Shown piece by piece: positions 22,516-35,011 of a stretch of 64,000 nucleotides of DNA. A program made the translations under genes and the position numbers. Location of the stretch: assembly GCA_947044405.1 (NCBI GenBank), contig CAMRHE010000115.1, forward strand, positions 4,898,001 through 4,962,000, in the 5' to 3' direction. The DNA comes from Leptodactylus fallax. Its lineage: Eukaryota; Chordata; Amphibia; Anura; Leptodactylidae. Below the pieces are notes generated by a model. It did not search any database, was not told where the DNA came from, and saw only the letters and a program-made list of their open reading frames with translations. Each line of letters begins with the position of its first letter. Within the stretch, counting starts at the first letter, position 1.

Positions 22516-22833
22516 CAGGGGTCCCCAACCACTGGTCCACAGAACAGGAATGGGCCATTGGGGTTTCTTTTCCGGGCCGCAGGGCTGCGGTGGATCTTAG
22601 CTGGATATTTTGTGCTAGGCCACATTGCTATGGTAGCATGGCCTAGCATGAAGTATCCAGCCTCGGTGTCGCTTACCATAGCATCCTGGTGGAGAGCCTT
22701 CCCGTCCATACGGTGGAACCCGCCTATAGTTCCTCCCCCATATGACCAAAACCCCGCCCCTTACCCACTCTGTCCTGCTGGGCCATCCTCTATGGCAGTC
22801 GGTCCCTGGTGCAAAAAAGGTTGGGGACCGCTG
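22516..22833. mobile_element. hAT-type MITE (ends CAGGGGTCCCCAACC)
   Basis: The left end CAGGGGTCCCCAACC is matched inverted by the right end GGTTGGGGACCGCTG. Flanks GGGTAGAG (22508-22515) and GGATAGAG (22834-22841) match at 7 of 8 positions, as expected of an 8-bp hAT target duplication with one mutation. The interior holds GGGCCGCAGGGCTGCGG and is non-coding. A second, truncated copy lies inverted at 56061-56359. Confidence 0.88.
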
Positions 22834-22841
22834 GGATAGAG

Positions 22842-24059
22842 GATAATGGTCAGATTGTTGGGGGTCCAGAGAAATCTATGGTAACCATATAAAAGTGAAT
22901 AGCATGCATAGCCACTTTAAGGCAATGGGTGGATTAGAGTCTAAAACTTATTTGGAGCATTTATGCCTCCTTTAATTCATCCCATGATTTTATTTGCGGC
23001 TGTGTAATACAGTATAAAGGTATTGAACCCGTAAAAATTTTTTAAGTTTTCTTCTCTCTTTTAGAAAAGTAAAATATTCCAAACATAAAAGAATTTCCAT
23101 ATTCTAAGTTTTTATCTTTCTGGTTTGAATTATTTTCTCTTTCTTACAAAGAATGTTAAATCCCATGACAAGAAAATAATAAAAAAAAAAAATCCATGTA
23201 ATGGTTTCAAGGCTATTATATGAGACTCGCAGCTAGGCTTTGTAAATAATAACTCCCAGTAAACATGATGAGGCTGACGACTATTGCATGCTCCTGTCAT
23301 CCATTCCTGGGAGTCCAAGAACAAGATTACTGTAAGCTAATTAGAAATGAAAGAAGGGATCACACACAAGCATTACAATAATAGGGAATGTCTGTAGCAA
23401 GAGAAACACATTGATGATAATATGTACTACAGTGTTTGGAAATAGAACCTTTTTTCAAAGAAAAACTCTGGTCAGGAGATTTCTCGTATTATTTCAACCA
23501 TCATGCCCTTGATATTACTCCCTCCAGTGTAAGAAAATGGTGGCACTTTTCCCAGAGAAATCATTGGAGTGAATACGATGGTAGCGTGCCATAAATATGT
23601 AAGGAGATCCAACATAGTCATCCTCTAGCTGAAGCTTCTGTTCCAGTCCAAAAATTTCTCATTAGTCTGAGAATCTCATAAATTAATAATTACAATGGGA
23701 AACTCCAGTTCCCCTTATGTCATCATTCGGACATATCATGGGCCTCACATAGGCAAATCAGCATAGACAAACTATGGTGTTTCCATAGTAAGCAATCTGA
23801 TCCTTTACGTCTGTAAACTACTTCCTCTTTTGTACTAAGTCACGTAAGCTCAGAAGCCATACAAGTCCTTAACATGCAGTGTATGGTAATAGTAGACGAG
23901 TTGATGAGGAATATCTGAGGAATATTTACCAATATCACTAAATGTGACAAAATTCTCACTCAAACTAAACTAGAATTCTGGTGCACGTGTCTGCTGTTTT
24001 AGACAATTTGCAGCCTTGTTGGACAAGGGAGCATGGCTCTGTGGAGGAACTGTGATATT
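22842..24059. other. Intergenic, nothing recognised
   Basis: AT-rich sequence without supported genes. Confidence 0.4.
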
Positions 24060-24260
24060 AGGACCTATTAACATGCAAGAATTTGGTCCTGATTTTGATG
24101 CCGATTCGCCTTATAGTCAGAGCCAAATTCTGACCTGTTTCTGCCTCCTATTATATTCAATGGGAGGCAGAGATTGGAGCGGGACACTAAAAAAATAAGT
24201 ATCCTGCTCGATCTTGCTGTGGATTCAGGGGATCATTCAGACTCAGATCCTGAAGAGCGA
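24060..24260. repeat. Diverged fragment of the TTAA-flanked MITE family
   Basis: TTCAATGGGAGGCAGAGA and TCCTGCTCGATCTTGC, then TGGATTC, match in order and spacing the interior of the complete element at 59731-60054. The ends are degraded. Confidence 0.65.
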
Positions 24261-24569
24261 GGCACCCCATTGCAGAGACCAATTTATCTTTGCCTATTCA
24301 ATGGATGAAAGCTGGTGTGGCTTCAGCTTTCTGCCTTGGGATGTCAGAGGGGCAGAAATGGAAGAAGAATTTGAGGTGGCAATCTAAAATAAGCCAACCA
24401 GGGTGTGGAATAAAGTTAAACAAAAGTGTGAAATTTGGCACTTCTAGTTTAGAAACTTCTAAGCTGTCTAAGTTCAAGAGAGCAATCTTCCTTGTTGTGT
24501 TTTTCTGATAATAATCAAGACATGGCTAAAATCTTCTCCTTTTTATTAGAATATTTGCTGAAGAATTAG

Positions 24570-25625
24570 TCTACTGCTACTGGATTACAATGGAAAATCA
24601 TATTTTTGGGTTTACTCCAATTAGCTTGTCCAGCACTGTAGAATGCATTACAGATACATCTGCAGGAGCTTTTATAACATCCTATTCTAAATCCATAGGC
24701 ATTAATATGGAGTTGTTCCCCTTTGCAGTTAAAAAAGCTTCCACACTTCTGAGAAGCATTTCTACGAGAGTTTGCCTTGTGTCAGTGGGAATTTTTGCCC
24801 ATTCATCTAGAAGAGCATTTGTGAGGTCAGACATTGATGTTGGACAAGAGAGCCTGGTTCACAGTTTACTTTTAGTTCTTTTATGGATTGGATCCAGAGC
24901 TCTGTTCAGCCAGTCAAGTTTTTCTGCATTAAACTTAGCCAACCATACCTTTATAGACTTTTCTTTGTGCATTATGGGACAGTCATGGTGGAACAGAAAA
25001 GGAACTTCCCCAAACTGTTCCCACAAAATTGGAAGCATGCAAGGTGTCTGAAATGTCTTTGTATGCTGAAACAATAGGATTTCCCTGCACTGGAATTACG
25101 GGGTCTAGACTAACCCCTCAAAAACCACCCCATATCATTATCATGCATCCAGACTTTACAGTTGGCACAGTGTAGTCAGGCAGGTAATGTTCTTCTGACA
25201 TTCACCAAACCTAGACTTGACCATCAGATTGCCAGATGGAGAAGCGTGATTCGTCATTGCACAGAACAAGTGCACCTCATAGTAAATCAAGAGCATCCTC
25301 TGCCAGAGCAGAAATTATCAAGACCAGTATGAAGTCCATGTATGAAGACCGTGCAGTCTTGCCGGATCTTCCAAATTAACTTTTATACACTATGCCACTA
25401 GGCACTAGGAGACTCTTTCTATAACTTTATGCGGTCTCCTTGTAGTTTGTGGCTGAGTTGCTGTGGTTCATTAATTCTTCCATCTTTTAATAATACTGCT
25501 CACAGTTATCATGGAATATTTAGGAGGGAAGAACTTATGGCAATGGGACTGAATGAAACAACAGAATTCAATGATTAAAAGCTGTGTCCCATTACTTTTC
25601 CCTATATCTTTTAGAGTATGTCTAT
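24570..25625 (-). mobile_element. Decayed Tc1/mariner-type element
   Basis: On the minus strand a transposase-like region runs from about 25270 to 24690. An end-like motif GAAAAGTAATGGGACACAGC lies near 25600. No intact terminal repeats or target duplication remain. It is older than the other Tc1 copies because frames break many times. Confidence 0.7.
24690..25270 (-). pseudogene. Tc1/mariner-type transposase relic
   Basis: Minus-strand translation gives, across several frames, the order expected of a DDE transposase core: DESRFSIWQSDG near 25240, an IMIWGGF-like block near 25120, LWEQFGEVPFLFHHD with a following IMHK near 25030-24950 (the second Asp of the QHDNAPVHK-type motif), and LDWLNRALDPIHKR where [17 protein letters not shown] is normal. 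The final Glu motif is therefore damaged. The C-terminal EWAKIP and SVEAFLTAKG follow at about 24800-24725. Frame changes and stops make it non-functional. The family differs from the four other Tc1-like relatives in the window's first 22 kb. Confidence 0.75.
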
Positions 25626-26440
25626 TGTACAAAGGAATAGTACAACAGTTCTGAATCTAATAACATGCTGCATGTAATGTCCAACAGAAGAAGGCCCTGA
25701 AAACTTTAACGAAGTCAAGTTAAAGGTTGCTGAAGCTGTTTTTTATTCATTAACAATTATGTTAAGCTTCGCTACATCTGTATTATTTATTTTTGTGTTT
25801 TAAAATTTTTTTTTGCTTTTTGTTTTTTCAGTGCCTTCTCCATTGCCATTATATTGTTTCTATCTCTCCTTATAATTTCTTACTTCCCATATATACAATG
25901 CTATTGTTCCGTAAGCTTATGTATTCCATATGGTGACTTAAAATTGTCTTTCATTAAAAAGTATATTATGCTCCAAAAACAATAATCATAAAATTCTACA
26001 CTCAGTGTTACACAGGAAGATCCTTGTTACTTTTTTACATTTGCAATATACCTTGAGATAGAGCATAAAAGAACTAAAAACAGCAATATCATTTGTAAAC
26101 TGCCATAAACAATTTGCAAATATGCTTTGTCTGTGGCAGGTGCCTTTACATCAAGAATACTCTTCATATACCTTTACTGAATAAACTGAATCATGGTTAA
26201 ACAGCGTTCATTGTAAGAAATGATTACTTACATTTTATTGTGGAGTTATTTTTGTGTTAGAAAAGTTTAACAATAACAACAATTCAGTCACAAGTCGTTG
26301 GATAGTCATATAGGAATGCAAGAAAAAATGTAGTTATATTGAAATGTTTTACTACTACTACTAGTCCTACTACTATGTTTGCTTCTGCTATTGCTACTTC
26401 TACTACTACCAGTTATATTCATCATCATTACCATCTTTAC
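25626..26440. other. Intergenic with a short ACT-rich stretch
   Basis: Nothing coding. TTACTACTACTACTAGTCC at about 26349-26367 and nearby CTACT repeats form a degenerate trinucleotide run. Confidence 0.4.
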
Positions 26441-26451
26441 TTATTATGCTT

Positions 26452-26572
26452 ACTTATATAGCGCCATCATATTCTGCAGCGCTTTACAGACATTGACAGT
26501 CACTGTCCTATATAGGGCTCACAATCTACATTCCCTATCAGTATGTCTTTGGAGTGTGGGAGGAAACAATCT
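26452..26572 (+). repeat. Dispersed repeat fragment (ATATAGCGCCATCATATTC type)
   Basis: The block TATATAGCGCCATCATATTC, CAGCGCTTTACAGACATTG, GGGCTCACAATCTACATTCC, GTGTGGGAGGAAAC resembles a very common amphibian interspersed repeat, recalled and not checked. It appears once here. Confidence 0.5.
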
Positions 26573-26689
26573 TGTCATAATCATGACATAACTATATGCT
26601 TAAAGAGAAAGCTCACAATTTAGGTTTCTTTTCACACAGATTTTGGTGTTGATTCACCAGAAGTCCTGAAAACTTGTCTCTTCTTGGTG

Positions 26690-27055
26690 CTGATTTTGCT
26701 TCAACAGTCATCAAATTATCCTATTGCTGGGGGCCCACTTTCTGAGGTCCCCAGTGATCAGGAGGACAGGGGAACAGAAGTACTCCTAAGCCAGTGTGCT
26801 TGCAAGACTGGTACTTCATTCACTTCTATGGGGCTGCATTACGCATTACGGTGCTGGAAGCCTTATAGAAGTGGATGGAGCCTTGCTCACACAAGTGCAC
26901 TGGCACTCCATTCACAAGAAACCCTTAGGGGGATTTTCAGTCTCCTATCCTCCTGATCACTGGGGGACCCAGAAATTGGGCCCCAGTGATCTGACAATCA
27001 TCTCCTGTCCTGTGGACAGAGAATAAGTGGCCATAGTGGCACAACCCCTATAACT
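26690..27055. mobile_element. Imperfect palindromic MITE
   Basis: The left CTGAGGTCCCCAGTGATCAG and GAGGACAGGGG are mirrored by the right CTCCTGATCACTGGGGGACC and GGGCCCCAGTGATC. It sits among motifs shared with 16060, 32315 and 42114. Non-coding. Confidence 0.65.
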
Positions 27056-28520
27056 ATACTGGAGATCCACAGCCATTAAACAGGAGCTGTCTTCTTTCCT
27101 GGCATATCTGTTTTAGTAAATACTTTTACACATATGCCATGCTTATCCTTTTTACTGTTTTAAGATATTCCAAAATAAGTGGCATTTGATAACCAGCTTC
27201 GAAAAAATAAATTTTGTTACACAATCTCATTACACCTAATGTGCAAAAGAATAAAACTTTTTTTTCAAGACTGGTCTTTTGCCATTTACACTATGTTGGT
27301 GTTTTGCACAATAGTCAAAAAGGTAAGGATGGGCACATCTGTATTCTTCATAACAAAAAATTTAGGAAAATTTTTTTAGGACTGTGCTTTGTATAAACCT
27401 TCTGTTATTCTTAATAAAAAAGGTATGAATAAATTGACAACTTGGTGTTACCAGTTTTAGTGTGTCCCTGCATAGTTTGACACTGCACAATAAGTGTTGC
27501 TGATGTAACATCCCTTTGACAAGTGAAATGGTGACCTTGTTGTCAATTTATTTAGAAATATTCTAGACAATAGAAAAAGAGAACATTGCAAAGTTATAAA
27601 AAGGATGTTAAAGAATTTCTATTTCGTGTAGGGTACAAGTTTTTGCTAAAGATATGTCAGGATTTGTGACAGGTCCAAGCAATGATGGTTCGTCTTTAAA
27701 TTGCAATGTGAGATCCAAACAGTTCCCTGTGTTTCATTGCCTTGGAAGTGGCCGTTTCCATAGAACATCGCCTACTGAGCACCCATGACACTGACCACAC
27801 TGATCCCCAGTCATTTTCATTCAGCAGCCATCAAAATTGCTTGAGATTCACAAGTTGAAGTGAATTATAATCATTTGTCAGGAGCTTCAAACTAAGTTAA
27901 TCGATTCCCTCATCTCTAATTAAGAAGACTATTATTCTCATCCTTACTCCTTCCAGGCATCTTCTACTAAAAATGTATTTAGTGCACAGCAGCCTAAATA
28001 CCTGGAATACCAAATACTGCTGTCATTATGTTGGCCATACAGGAGGTTACCGGCATGGTCACACCTATTCAGATTGAAGTCACCTTGTTGGTTTCTTACA
28101 AAAAGCTGCCGGGGAAGTTTCTGATAGCTAGACAGAGACAACTGCAGAAGAAATGTAGCATTTCATGTGTATATTGAAAAGAATGACCAGCCATGTAATA
28201 AGTAGACAGCTCAATCTTGCCAGAGCAATCTGCTAGCCATAGAAGGATGTCCCAAGCATGAGATGTCAATAGGCCCTAACAGCTTTTTAATACAATCCCT
28301 TTAAGGCCATTAGCAGTCCATTACACATAATGCACAAAATATTGATGAATTGGATTTTATGCAATAGAAATATAGAGATGCATTGTTTTTTTTCCAGTTA
28401 GGCTTGCTTTACACAGAGGGATTTGGTCTGGGAGATATGGACTGGATTTTGGCTGTATTGCCAAACTGATCCCTGACTCATCTATGATGCCCAGGATTCC
28501 TGCTTCCTCTTGGCTCTACA
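27056..28520. other. Intergenic, nothing recognised
   Basis: An AAAAG|GTAAGG donor-like site occurs near 27320 after an open frame, but no acceptor or family signature was seen. Otherwise featureless. Confidence 0.35.
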
Positions 28521-28779
28521 TTTTCATAAAGTAAGCCCCACGGAACGGACACAAAGGGGTAGTGGAGGGGGCTCATGACAGGAAAGGGGATGAAGAGCAG
28601 ACAGGTTAAAGAAAGATAACAGGGTCAAGCAAGGGACAGGAGATGGGGTTTTAACCTTAGTTATATTAAGGGGCAGCAAAGAGGAGGGGGAACTCATTAG
28701 CAACAGGAGACAGAGGAAAGTGTTTGTCCCTCCCCGCCCTCCCTTTAATTTAGACTTGTCATGGCAGCGTGCACAGGAG

Positions 28780-29215
28780 GGGTCTTTGGAGGCAGAATGG
28801 GGGTGAAGGACTAAGTGGTCATCTCCACTCACTTGGTAGTATGCTGGTTTGGGAACCAGACTGGTTGGCAAGTCCTGTGGTCAGGGTGTCCAGGAAGGAA
28901 TCACCCTCCGATGTTGGTGCCCCTGGGCTAGGTGTTTCACGGCCGGGGGTAATAATCGGAGGTTAGTGGCTTGGGATGTGAGGTTGTTGCCTTCAGGGAC
29001 CCCTACTTATATGAGGGTACAATTACGGTCCTAATGCTGCTGTTTCTAAAAGGTTATTTACATGGTTATTTAAATGTGTGTTAATGAGTTTAATTGTTAT
29101 TTATGTTATTTATGGTTATGTCAATGTTTGATGGAGTATTAAAGGTTATGTTGAATAAAATGCTACTGTGGCCTTTCCTTCCAACCTATGAGTCAGTGTC
29201 GTTATTTGGGGATGC
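28780..29215 (+). repeat. Repeat-like block, possibly a retroelement 3' region
   Basis: A GC-rich segment (TTTGGGAACCAGACTGGTTG, TTTCACGGCCGGGGGTAATA) passes into an AT-rich tail with GTTATTTATG motifs and AATAAA (TTGAATAAAATGCTACTG), then CTATGAGTCAGTGTCGTTAT. The change in composition and the polyadenylation signal suggest the 3' end of a transposable element. No second copy exists in the window and no frame is convincing, so the class is unknown. Confidence 0.3.
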
Positions 29216-30105
29216 AATGAAGTCAGAGGTTGGTTGGTGGGTGGAGGACACAGCTCAGCTAGACTATTTTACTAGTCATGTAAAAGTGTTTTCAGTACTG
29301 GACGTGAGAATCACAGAGAATATCGATGACTATGATGCTGGGAGTCTGAGTCCTGTCTCAGTGTTTGGTTGCGGAAATAAGGACTACCTTAGGGCCATAT
29401 CTCCTGGACTAAATCCATCTGCATGAAGCCAGCCTAATGCAAATCTGTCCACCATGGTTCAAAATGAAAGAAAAGGATTTTTTTTTTTCTATAATTCTTT
29501 GCAGTTTGTAAGGAAATCAGAATCTTATGATGTCGGGATAATTATTTTGTTAGTGTAATTTTAACATCTGTTCTCATCTTAGATGCAGGTGCAGAAATTG
29601 CTCATGGACTGCTGTGTCACATTAACCTCATTAACATACTGTTACTATTTTTTAACGGCTGTGTATCATCTAATTGTAAAAAAGGGAGCAGCGGCAAAAA
29701 TAGCGCTGACTCAAGGGAAACATTTTGGCTCCAGCATGCCTGGCACCAAGCACAATAAAATCTATGCTGCTTGTAGGGCAGGCCAGATTATTCAACTTAC
29801 TGAATTGCTTGTTTTATCATTCTATAGTCTGGCAAGAATGGGTTAACCCTTCATTGGGAATATATGGATGGATTTTATGTAATCATATACAGAAATATGT
29901 TATACTTTTCCGTTTCTGTAGTAAACATTTTTAGCTACAGTATTATTGAACATCACTGGACTGTATTTGATACGTGTGAATAAGTATTTGCTTCCCCTGA
30001 ACCTACTGCTCTTTTTGTCTCATTATTTGCTTACTTTGGGTCCTATGGCTAGTATTCCATCATGTAATATTTGACTCCGCCTCTAGTGGTTGTAGCACTC
30101 TTTAA
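29216..30105. other. Intergenic, nothing recognised
   Basis: No supported gene. Poly-T occurs near 29480. Confidence 0.4.
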
Positions 30106-30109
30106 AACT

Positions 30110-30392
30110 TAGGAACATACGGGAAGATAAAATTTGCCTTGTGCGCCAGGCATAAAAAGTTACACATTTTTGTGCAAATCGGTGTTTGTGCAAAAAAAAA
30201 AAAAAAAAAAAATCAGACTTTTTAACTTCCCCTCATTTCCCCTCCAGCACACTGCCCAGCGAATGGTGCGCATTATTTAGGAAGAGGGCGCGCTTCATCA
30301 TACATGAGGCGCATCCCTCTGCCAACTCCAGCATCATGAAGACCGGCGTAATAACGCCAGTCTTCATAAATGTGCCCCACAGGCTTTTATAA
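30110..30392. repeat. Dispersed repeat with internal poly-A (30192-30212)
   Basis: The terminal motif CTTCATAAATGTGCCCC and internal TGCGCATTATTTAGGAAGAG look like a short interspersed element. ATGAAGACCGGCGTAATAAC against CGTAATAACGCCAGTCTTCA forms a near-palindrome at 30335-30370. The class is not determined. Confidence 0.4.
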
Positions 30393-30479
30393 TATAAAGT
30401 ATAATATTGTGGCACTAAAAGGGAGTCATCGTATTATCCTAGCACTGAAGATAGCTAGGTTAGGGTTAACAGAATCAAA

Positions 30480-30640
30480 AGGTCCCCTCCCTTCCTTGTG
30501 AATCGATGCCTTAGTTACTGAGACATTGCTAATCTTGTCATATGCAAAGAAGCTCTTAGGAGCAGCAAGGGTGTTGTCGCTTACCTCTTTGGAGCAACAG
30601 TGACACCCTCAGTACATTTGCATATTGACAAAAAAGACAA
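30480..30640. repeat. Fragment related to the 53990-54310 repeat
   Basis: The motifs CTTTGGAGCAACAGTGACA and TTTGCATATTGACA parallel CTTTGGAGCAATGAGGGCAT and the ATTCAAATGAG-type spacing of the later block. Diverged and incomplete. Confidence 0.35.
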
Positions 30641-32314
30641 TATTTTTAATCAACGATTTACAAGGGGAGAACACTTTTCAGATGATCCTAGCCTATTTGT
30701 GGGGTTGGGTTGATGTGCCGGGTCTTGGTGAAAAATATATTCAGTCACAACCTACAGGAGATACTTACTTGCTATTTACTGTAATTCCCTGTCATTTTTT
30801 AGACATGGACCCACCTGGGGGGGGGGATGTATGTCACTCAGTGGCATCTATTTTTGAGGGGTCCTTTATTGTATGTGCCATTTTTAAAATGTGATGTAAA
30901 AGCAGCCTTGACTCTATAAATGTATTTAGTAAGCTCAAATGTTCACTGCAGGAAGCCAGAATTTTATTGCTTAACCCTATAGTGGTATAAATAGAGTATT
31001 GGGAGCTCTCTGCACTCTGAGCGCTATAAAAAAATATGAAATGCAATAAATTACATATGACATTTATGTGTCCACATAATACGCTTTATATTCATGATCC
31101 CTATTGTTTCCAGAGGTATTTGCTTGTTAAACTACGTGGCGGAGCAGGGCTGGAAGGGTGGAATGGACCAATGCCTCCAGGACTCCTTCATCCAGAGCAT
31201 TGCATGGCGTTTCTATCTGTGCACTTAATATTAGTTCATGAAAACCTATCACTGTGATTGTAGAATGGTTTGTAATGTATTACTATATTGTAGTGGTGTT
31301 ATGTTTAGCTTTCACCTACGGATTGTTTTTTGGGGAGAAAGGGGGGTCATTGACATAATGTTTTGCCCAGGGATCTCCGCATTCCTTGATATGAGGCAGC
31401 TATACTGTAGGCTTGTCCGCTCTTTCCTGGCACACCAGCAATGTAAGCAGGTACATTCTCGTTTTGGAAACAATGAGGTGTTTTATTATTAATCATCTTC
31501 TTTCAAGCAGATGAATAATTTTGGTCATAAGAGTAATGGATCAATATTCTGTACAGATTCAGTTGGAGCAAATTAATAAGGGCATCATTTTAGTGAGATT
31601 GAGCGTCAGTAAATTGCAGCATACTGCCGTGAAAAATAGATGAGGTTTGTTGCTGAATGGCAATAATTAAGCATACGAGAACATTGCTATTTATTTAATT
31701 TGGTAAAAAAAAGCGTCATTTTTACACTCAGATTTTTATGACTAATGAAGTGTTTAGTCACCATTACAAAGCAGAATACTTGGATGTATAGGTAGAGGTT
31801 ATAGAAGCACAAAGAAGGGGTTAATGATACAACTTTACTTTAACGTGCAGATATATTTTTATTTATTTTCTCATAAATCTGTAGTGTAGGTAAAAGGGAA
31901 CAAACTTTGTCATATAGTTTATTCAATAAAAGTTCTTATTTCTTTTCTTGTTTACTGCTGATCTGCTCCAAATCTATAAATAAATCTATGGAGAGGGGAG
32001 GGGGAGGAAGAGGAGAGCTCTATAGAGAGGCAGTTTTCTTGAACAACACAGCTGGGTTATCAGGATCTACTAAGCACTCCTGTAGACAGTCTTATATCTC
32101 TGTCTCTGCCCTTCTGCCTCTCCATCCCCTCTCCTTATACTTCATTGTAAAATAACGCTGCATGTATACAGAGTACAAACCGAAATCTCTCACATAAGTA
32201 AAAAAAGAAGAGTAATACTTAAAGACATCGGCACTTTTTTTCATGAAGTATATTGCAAAGTTTGCTCCCTTCACCTACACTATTGATTTATGAGAAAAGA
32301 AATAAAAATGGATT
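30641..32314. other. Intergenic, nothing recognised
   Basis: No supported gene or clear repeat. Confidence 0.4.
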
Positions 32315-32710
32315 TTTCATACTGATGACTTATCTACCTATCTACTGATGGCCCCATAGATCTGCATCGGTTTGTGATCTGTGGGGTCGAACACCTGGAT
32401 CAGCTGTTCTGGCAACCTCCAGTCACTGGAAGCTGGTGCAGTGAATAAGTAATGTGTGAAGGCTTCTCCTATTTAAGTAATAAGAGTGGCCATGTAGCCC
32501 CATTCACTGCATAGTGGTGGCTCCAGAAAGTGTAGTGACACTCCTATACATGAATAGGAGCAGCCTCCATGTGCTCCCCATCCACTGCACCAGCTTCCCA
32601 TGCTGGAGGCTACAGAACAGTTGATCTGGGCAGGTTTGGGTGTCGGTCCCCCACAGAGTGCATGCTGATGACCTATCCTATAGATAGGTTGAGAATATGT
32701 AAAATCCTTT
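32315..32710. mobile_element. Palindromic MITE (GATGACCTATCC family)
   Basis: The left ACTGATGACTTATCTACC, ATCTGTGGGGTCGAACACC and GATCAGCTGTTCTGGCAACC are mirrored by the right GGAGGCTACAGAACAGTTGATC, GGTGTCGGTCCCCCACAGAG-type sequence and GATGACCTATCCTATAG. Related copies occur at 42114-42394, 46541-46797 and 51750-51945. Non-coding. Confidence 0.75.
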
Positions 32711-33780
32711 TTGCACAGGAAAACTCCTTAAGCAACTGATACACATTAGATGACTGTTCGATTTTAGCAGGACCAGCAGCTCATGCAATGAGTAAGGATA
32801 CTTCCTAACTCTCACAATGCCCAATCTTTTGTCTCAAAGAGATAAGTCACTGCCAGAGACTTCTTTAGTGTACATGGACTGTTTAACTGTGATGATTGTA
32901 CATGTGTATGGATGGAGCGAGTGAGATAGTTATCAGACAAATGAGCATTTGGCCAATAGCTGTCTTATGTGTGTGACCAGAATTAACCTTTAACTTGTAG
33001 ACTGGGTCCAACTGTAGAGTCCCTACAGGAGATCTCTAGGATCTGGTAGGAAAGGTTAGGAACAGACAGACAATCTGGTGTCAGTAAGGGGGCTAATCTT
33101 TTAATAGATGGTCTTTTGGAGAGTTTACATGGTGTTCTGTGCCACATTCCAGATTTGTATGTCGTTCACTGACTAGAGTCCCTGCCCCCCCCCCCCCCCT
33201 CCTTTTGTTCTGATAAAAATATGGTGTTAGAAAAGTTGTTTGGGGCTTGTTAAATATGGCAAATGTCATCCTTTTCAATGCAATCATGCAAAAAATGGCA
33301 AGTATTTTATGGATTAATATGCCCTATTATGTCCCAAACATTTCTTGAGACTGTTTTAGAAGGTGTTAAAAGAGTTGTCATCTGGTAAGCAAAGGAGTGG
33401 TTTTCCAGGACTTTAACAACCTATCTTTAGGGTCTCTGATCAGTGTATGTGTGTTTGGGAATAAGCTTGTGGTACGCCATTGTTCAGAGGATTGAATGGG
33501 TCATGAAGCTTCAGGACAAGGAACAGCGTCACATATTGTGTAGTGGCCATGATTGGTACTTCAGCTCAGTTGAAACAGTACTGCAAAAGAACCTGCAGAC
33601 AGATAGGACAGGATTCATGTTATAGTGCTATTGCTCTTCTAAATACTTGCTGCTGCTGGCTCAGTATGTGTTTTTCCACTATACTGTGTTTCTATGTACT
33701 GTATACTCTTATTGATCACTGATAGATTGTTAGTGAAAGATAAGAAGGTGCAAAAGTTTACTTGGTCTTTCTACATCACA
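32711..33780. other. Intergenic with a C homopolymer
   Basis: A run of about 15 C lies at 33185-33199. No gene is supported. Confidence 0.4.
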
Positions 33781-33850
33781 TATCTTTCTATCTATCTACT
33801 CAATTAATATGTCTATTGATATTGTCATATCTATCTATACATGCTAGACA

Positions 33851-33901
<51 letters not shown>
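33781..33901. repeat. TATC microsatellite 1
   Basis: A pure TATC run at about 33851-33901 is preceded by interrupted copies. Confidence 0.95.
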
Positions 33902-34827
33902 ACAAAGCAAACATTACTTTATAACCTCAAATTAACATCAGTGGTTAAATCATCAGCTAAACAAGACATGTTTTTCCGTACTGTTTGTGTATTCATGTAA
34001 ACAGTTCCTTAGGACAGTACAAGTGAATTACATTTCCAATTAAACAATAGTTCATATGCTTTGTATAATTCACTGGAAGCTTTTCTTGCTCTAAGCGGAT
34101 AAAACCCGGTGTTAGGACACTGATTTCTGATTATTGCTAATCTTGTATTCCTCATATCGCTGCGTTTAAGTGACTACAATTTCATGTCCAGACTTACTCC
34201 AATAGATTTTTGCAAGCCTGGCTATCACGAAGATGGAAAATATAAACCGGCTGTAGATAAAAGGCTAGAGAAACAAAGTATTCATGTCTCCTAGAGATGG
34301 ATACAGAATCCGATCCCTGAAATACTGCAATCCTGTTCCAGCTAAATCAAAATGCAAATACACAGAGGAAATGTCGGCATTGATAAATCCTGCTGGTAAA
34401 ACTCATATCATAGAAGTTGTACTGTACCATCTGGTGCCATCGCAATGTATCACCGCTACATACAGATACCCTGGCAACCCTCATTCATCATAACACAGAC
34501 GCCAAACTCTGCAAGGCCAGAGAGGGAGCAGCAACCACTCTTGGCTTTGTCAAGCCAAGTATCTACATTCATGTGGCTTCTGTTTTTCTACTTATAATGC
34601 TCAGCAGGTTGTCACATATACCAGCTCTCCAGCTTTCCTGTGGATTTTGTCTGGTTCCTGGTAAAGTGTCAGGACATAATGATTTATATGCAGACTGTGC
34701 AGCCTATGGCCATTGTAGCCGAATTGACACCCAGAATGTCACATATTGGACATTATTCACATTCAGAATCTTAAAAATAAAACCAAGGAACTTTAGGATA
34801 TACAATTTTAGTATCTTAGGAACACAA

Positions 34828-34829
34828 AC

Positions 34830-34881
<52 letters not shown>

Positions 34882-34915
34882 ATATCCACTATCTGTCTGT
34901 CTATCTATTTATCTA
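34828..34915. repeat. TATC microsatellite 2
   Basis: A pure core at about 34840-34881 has an imperfect tail (GTCTGTC, TATTTATC). It creates the YLSIYLS repeats of a long but meaningless open frame. Confidence 0.95.
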
Positions 34916-35011
34916 AATATTTTGGGTGAATAACACCTCTGTTTTTTTCAATTGGACTTTGAAGTGCTGCCTGTTTTGTATTTTTATCTACCTATCTATC
35001 TATTTATCTAA

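Noticed and set aside
24590..25051. 153-codon plus-strand frame
   Set aside because: It is antisense to the decayed minus-strand transposase relic and has no independent domain.
29094..29426. 110-codon plus-strand frame starting MLFMLFMVMSMFDG
   Set aside because: It begins inside a GTTATTTATG-rich repeat-like tail and crosses its boundary, so it is unlikely to be a gene.
34417..34929. 170-codon plus-strand open frame
   Set aside because: Its C-terminal part is the TATC microsatellite read as YLSIYLS repeats, and the rest has no domain or splice support.
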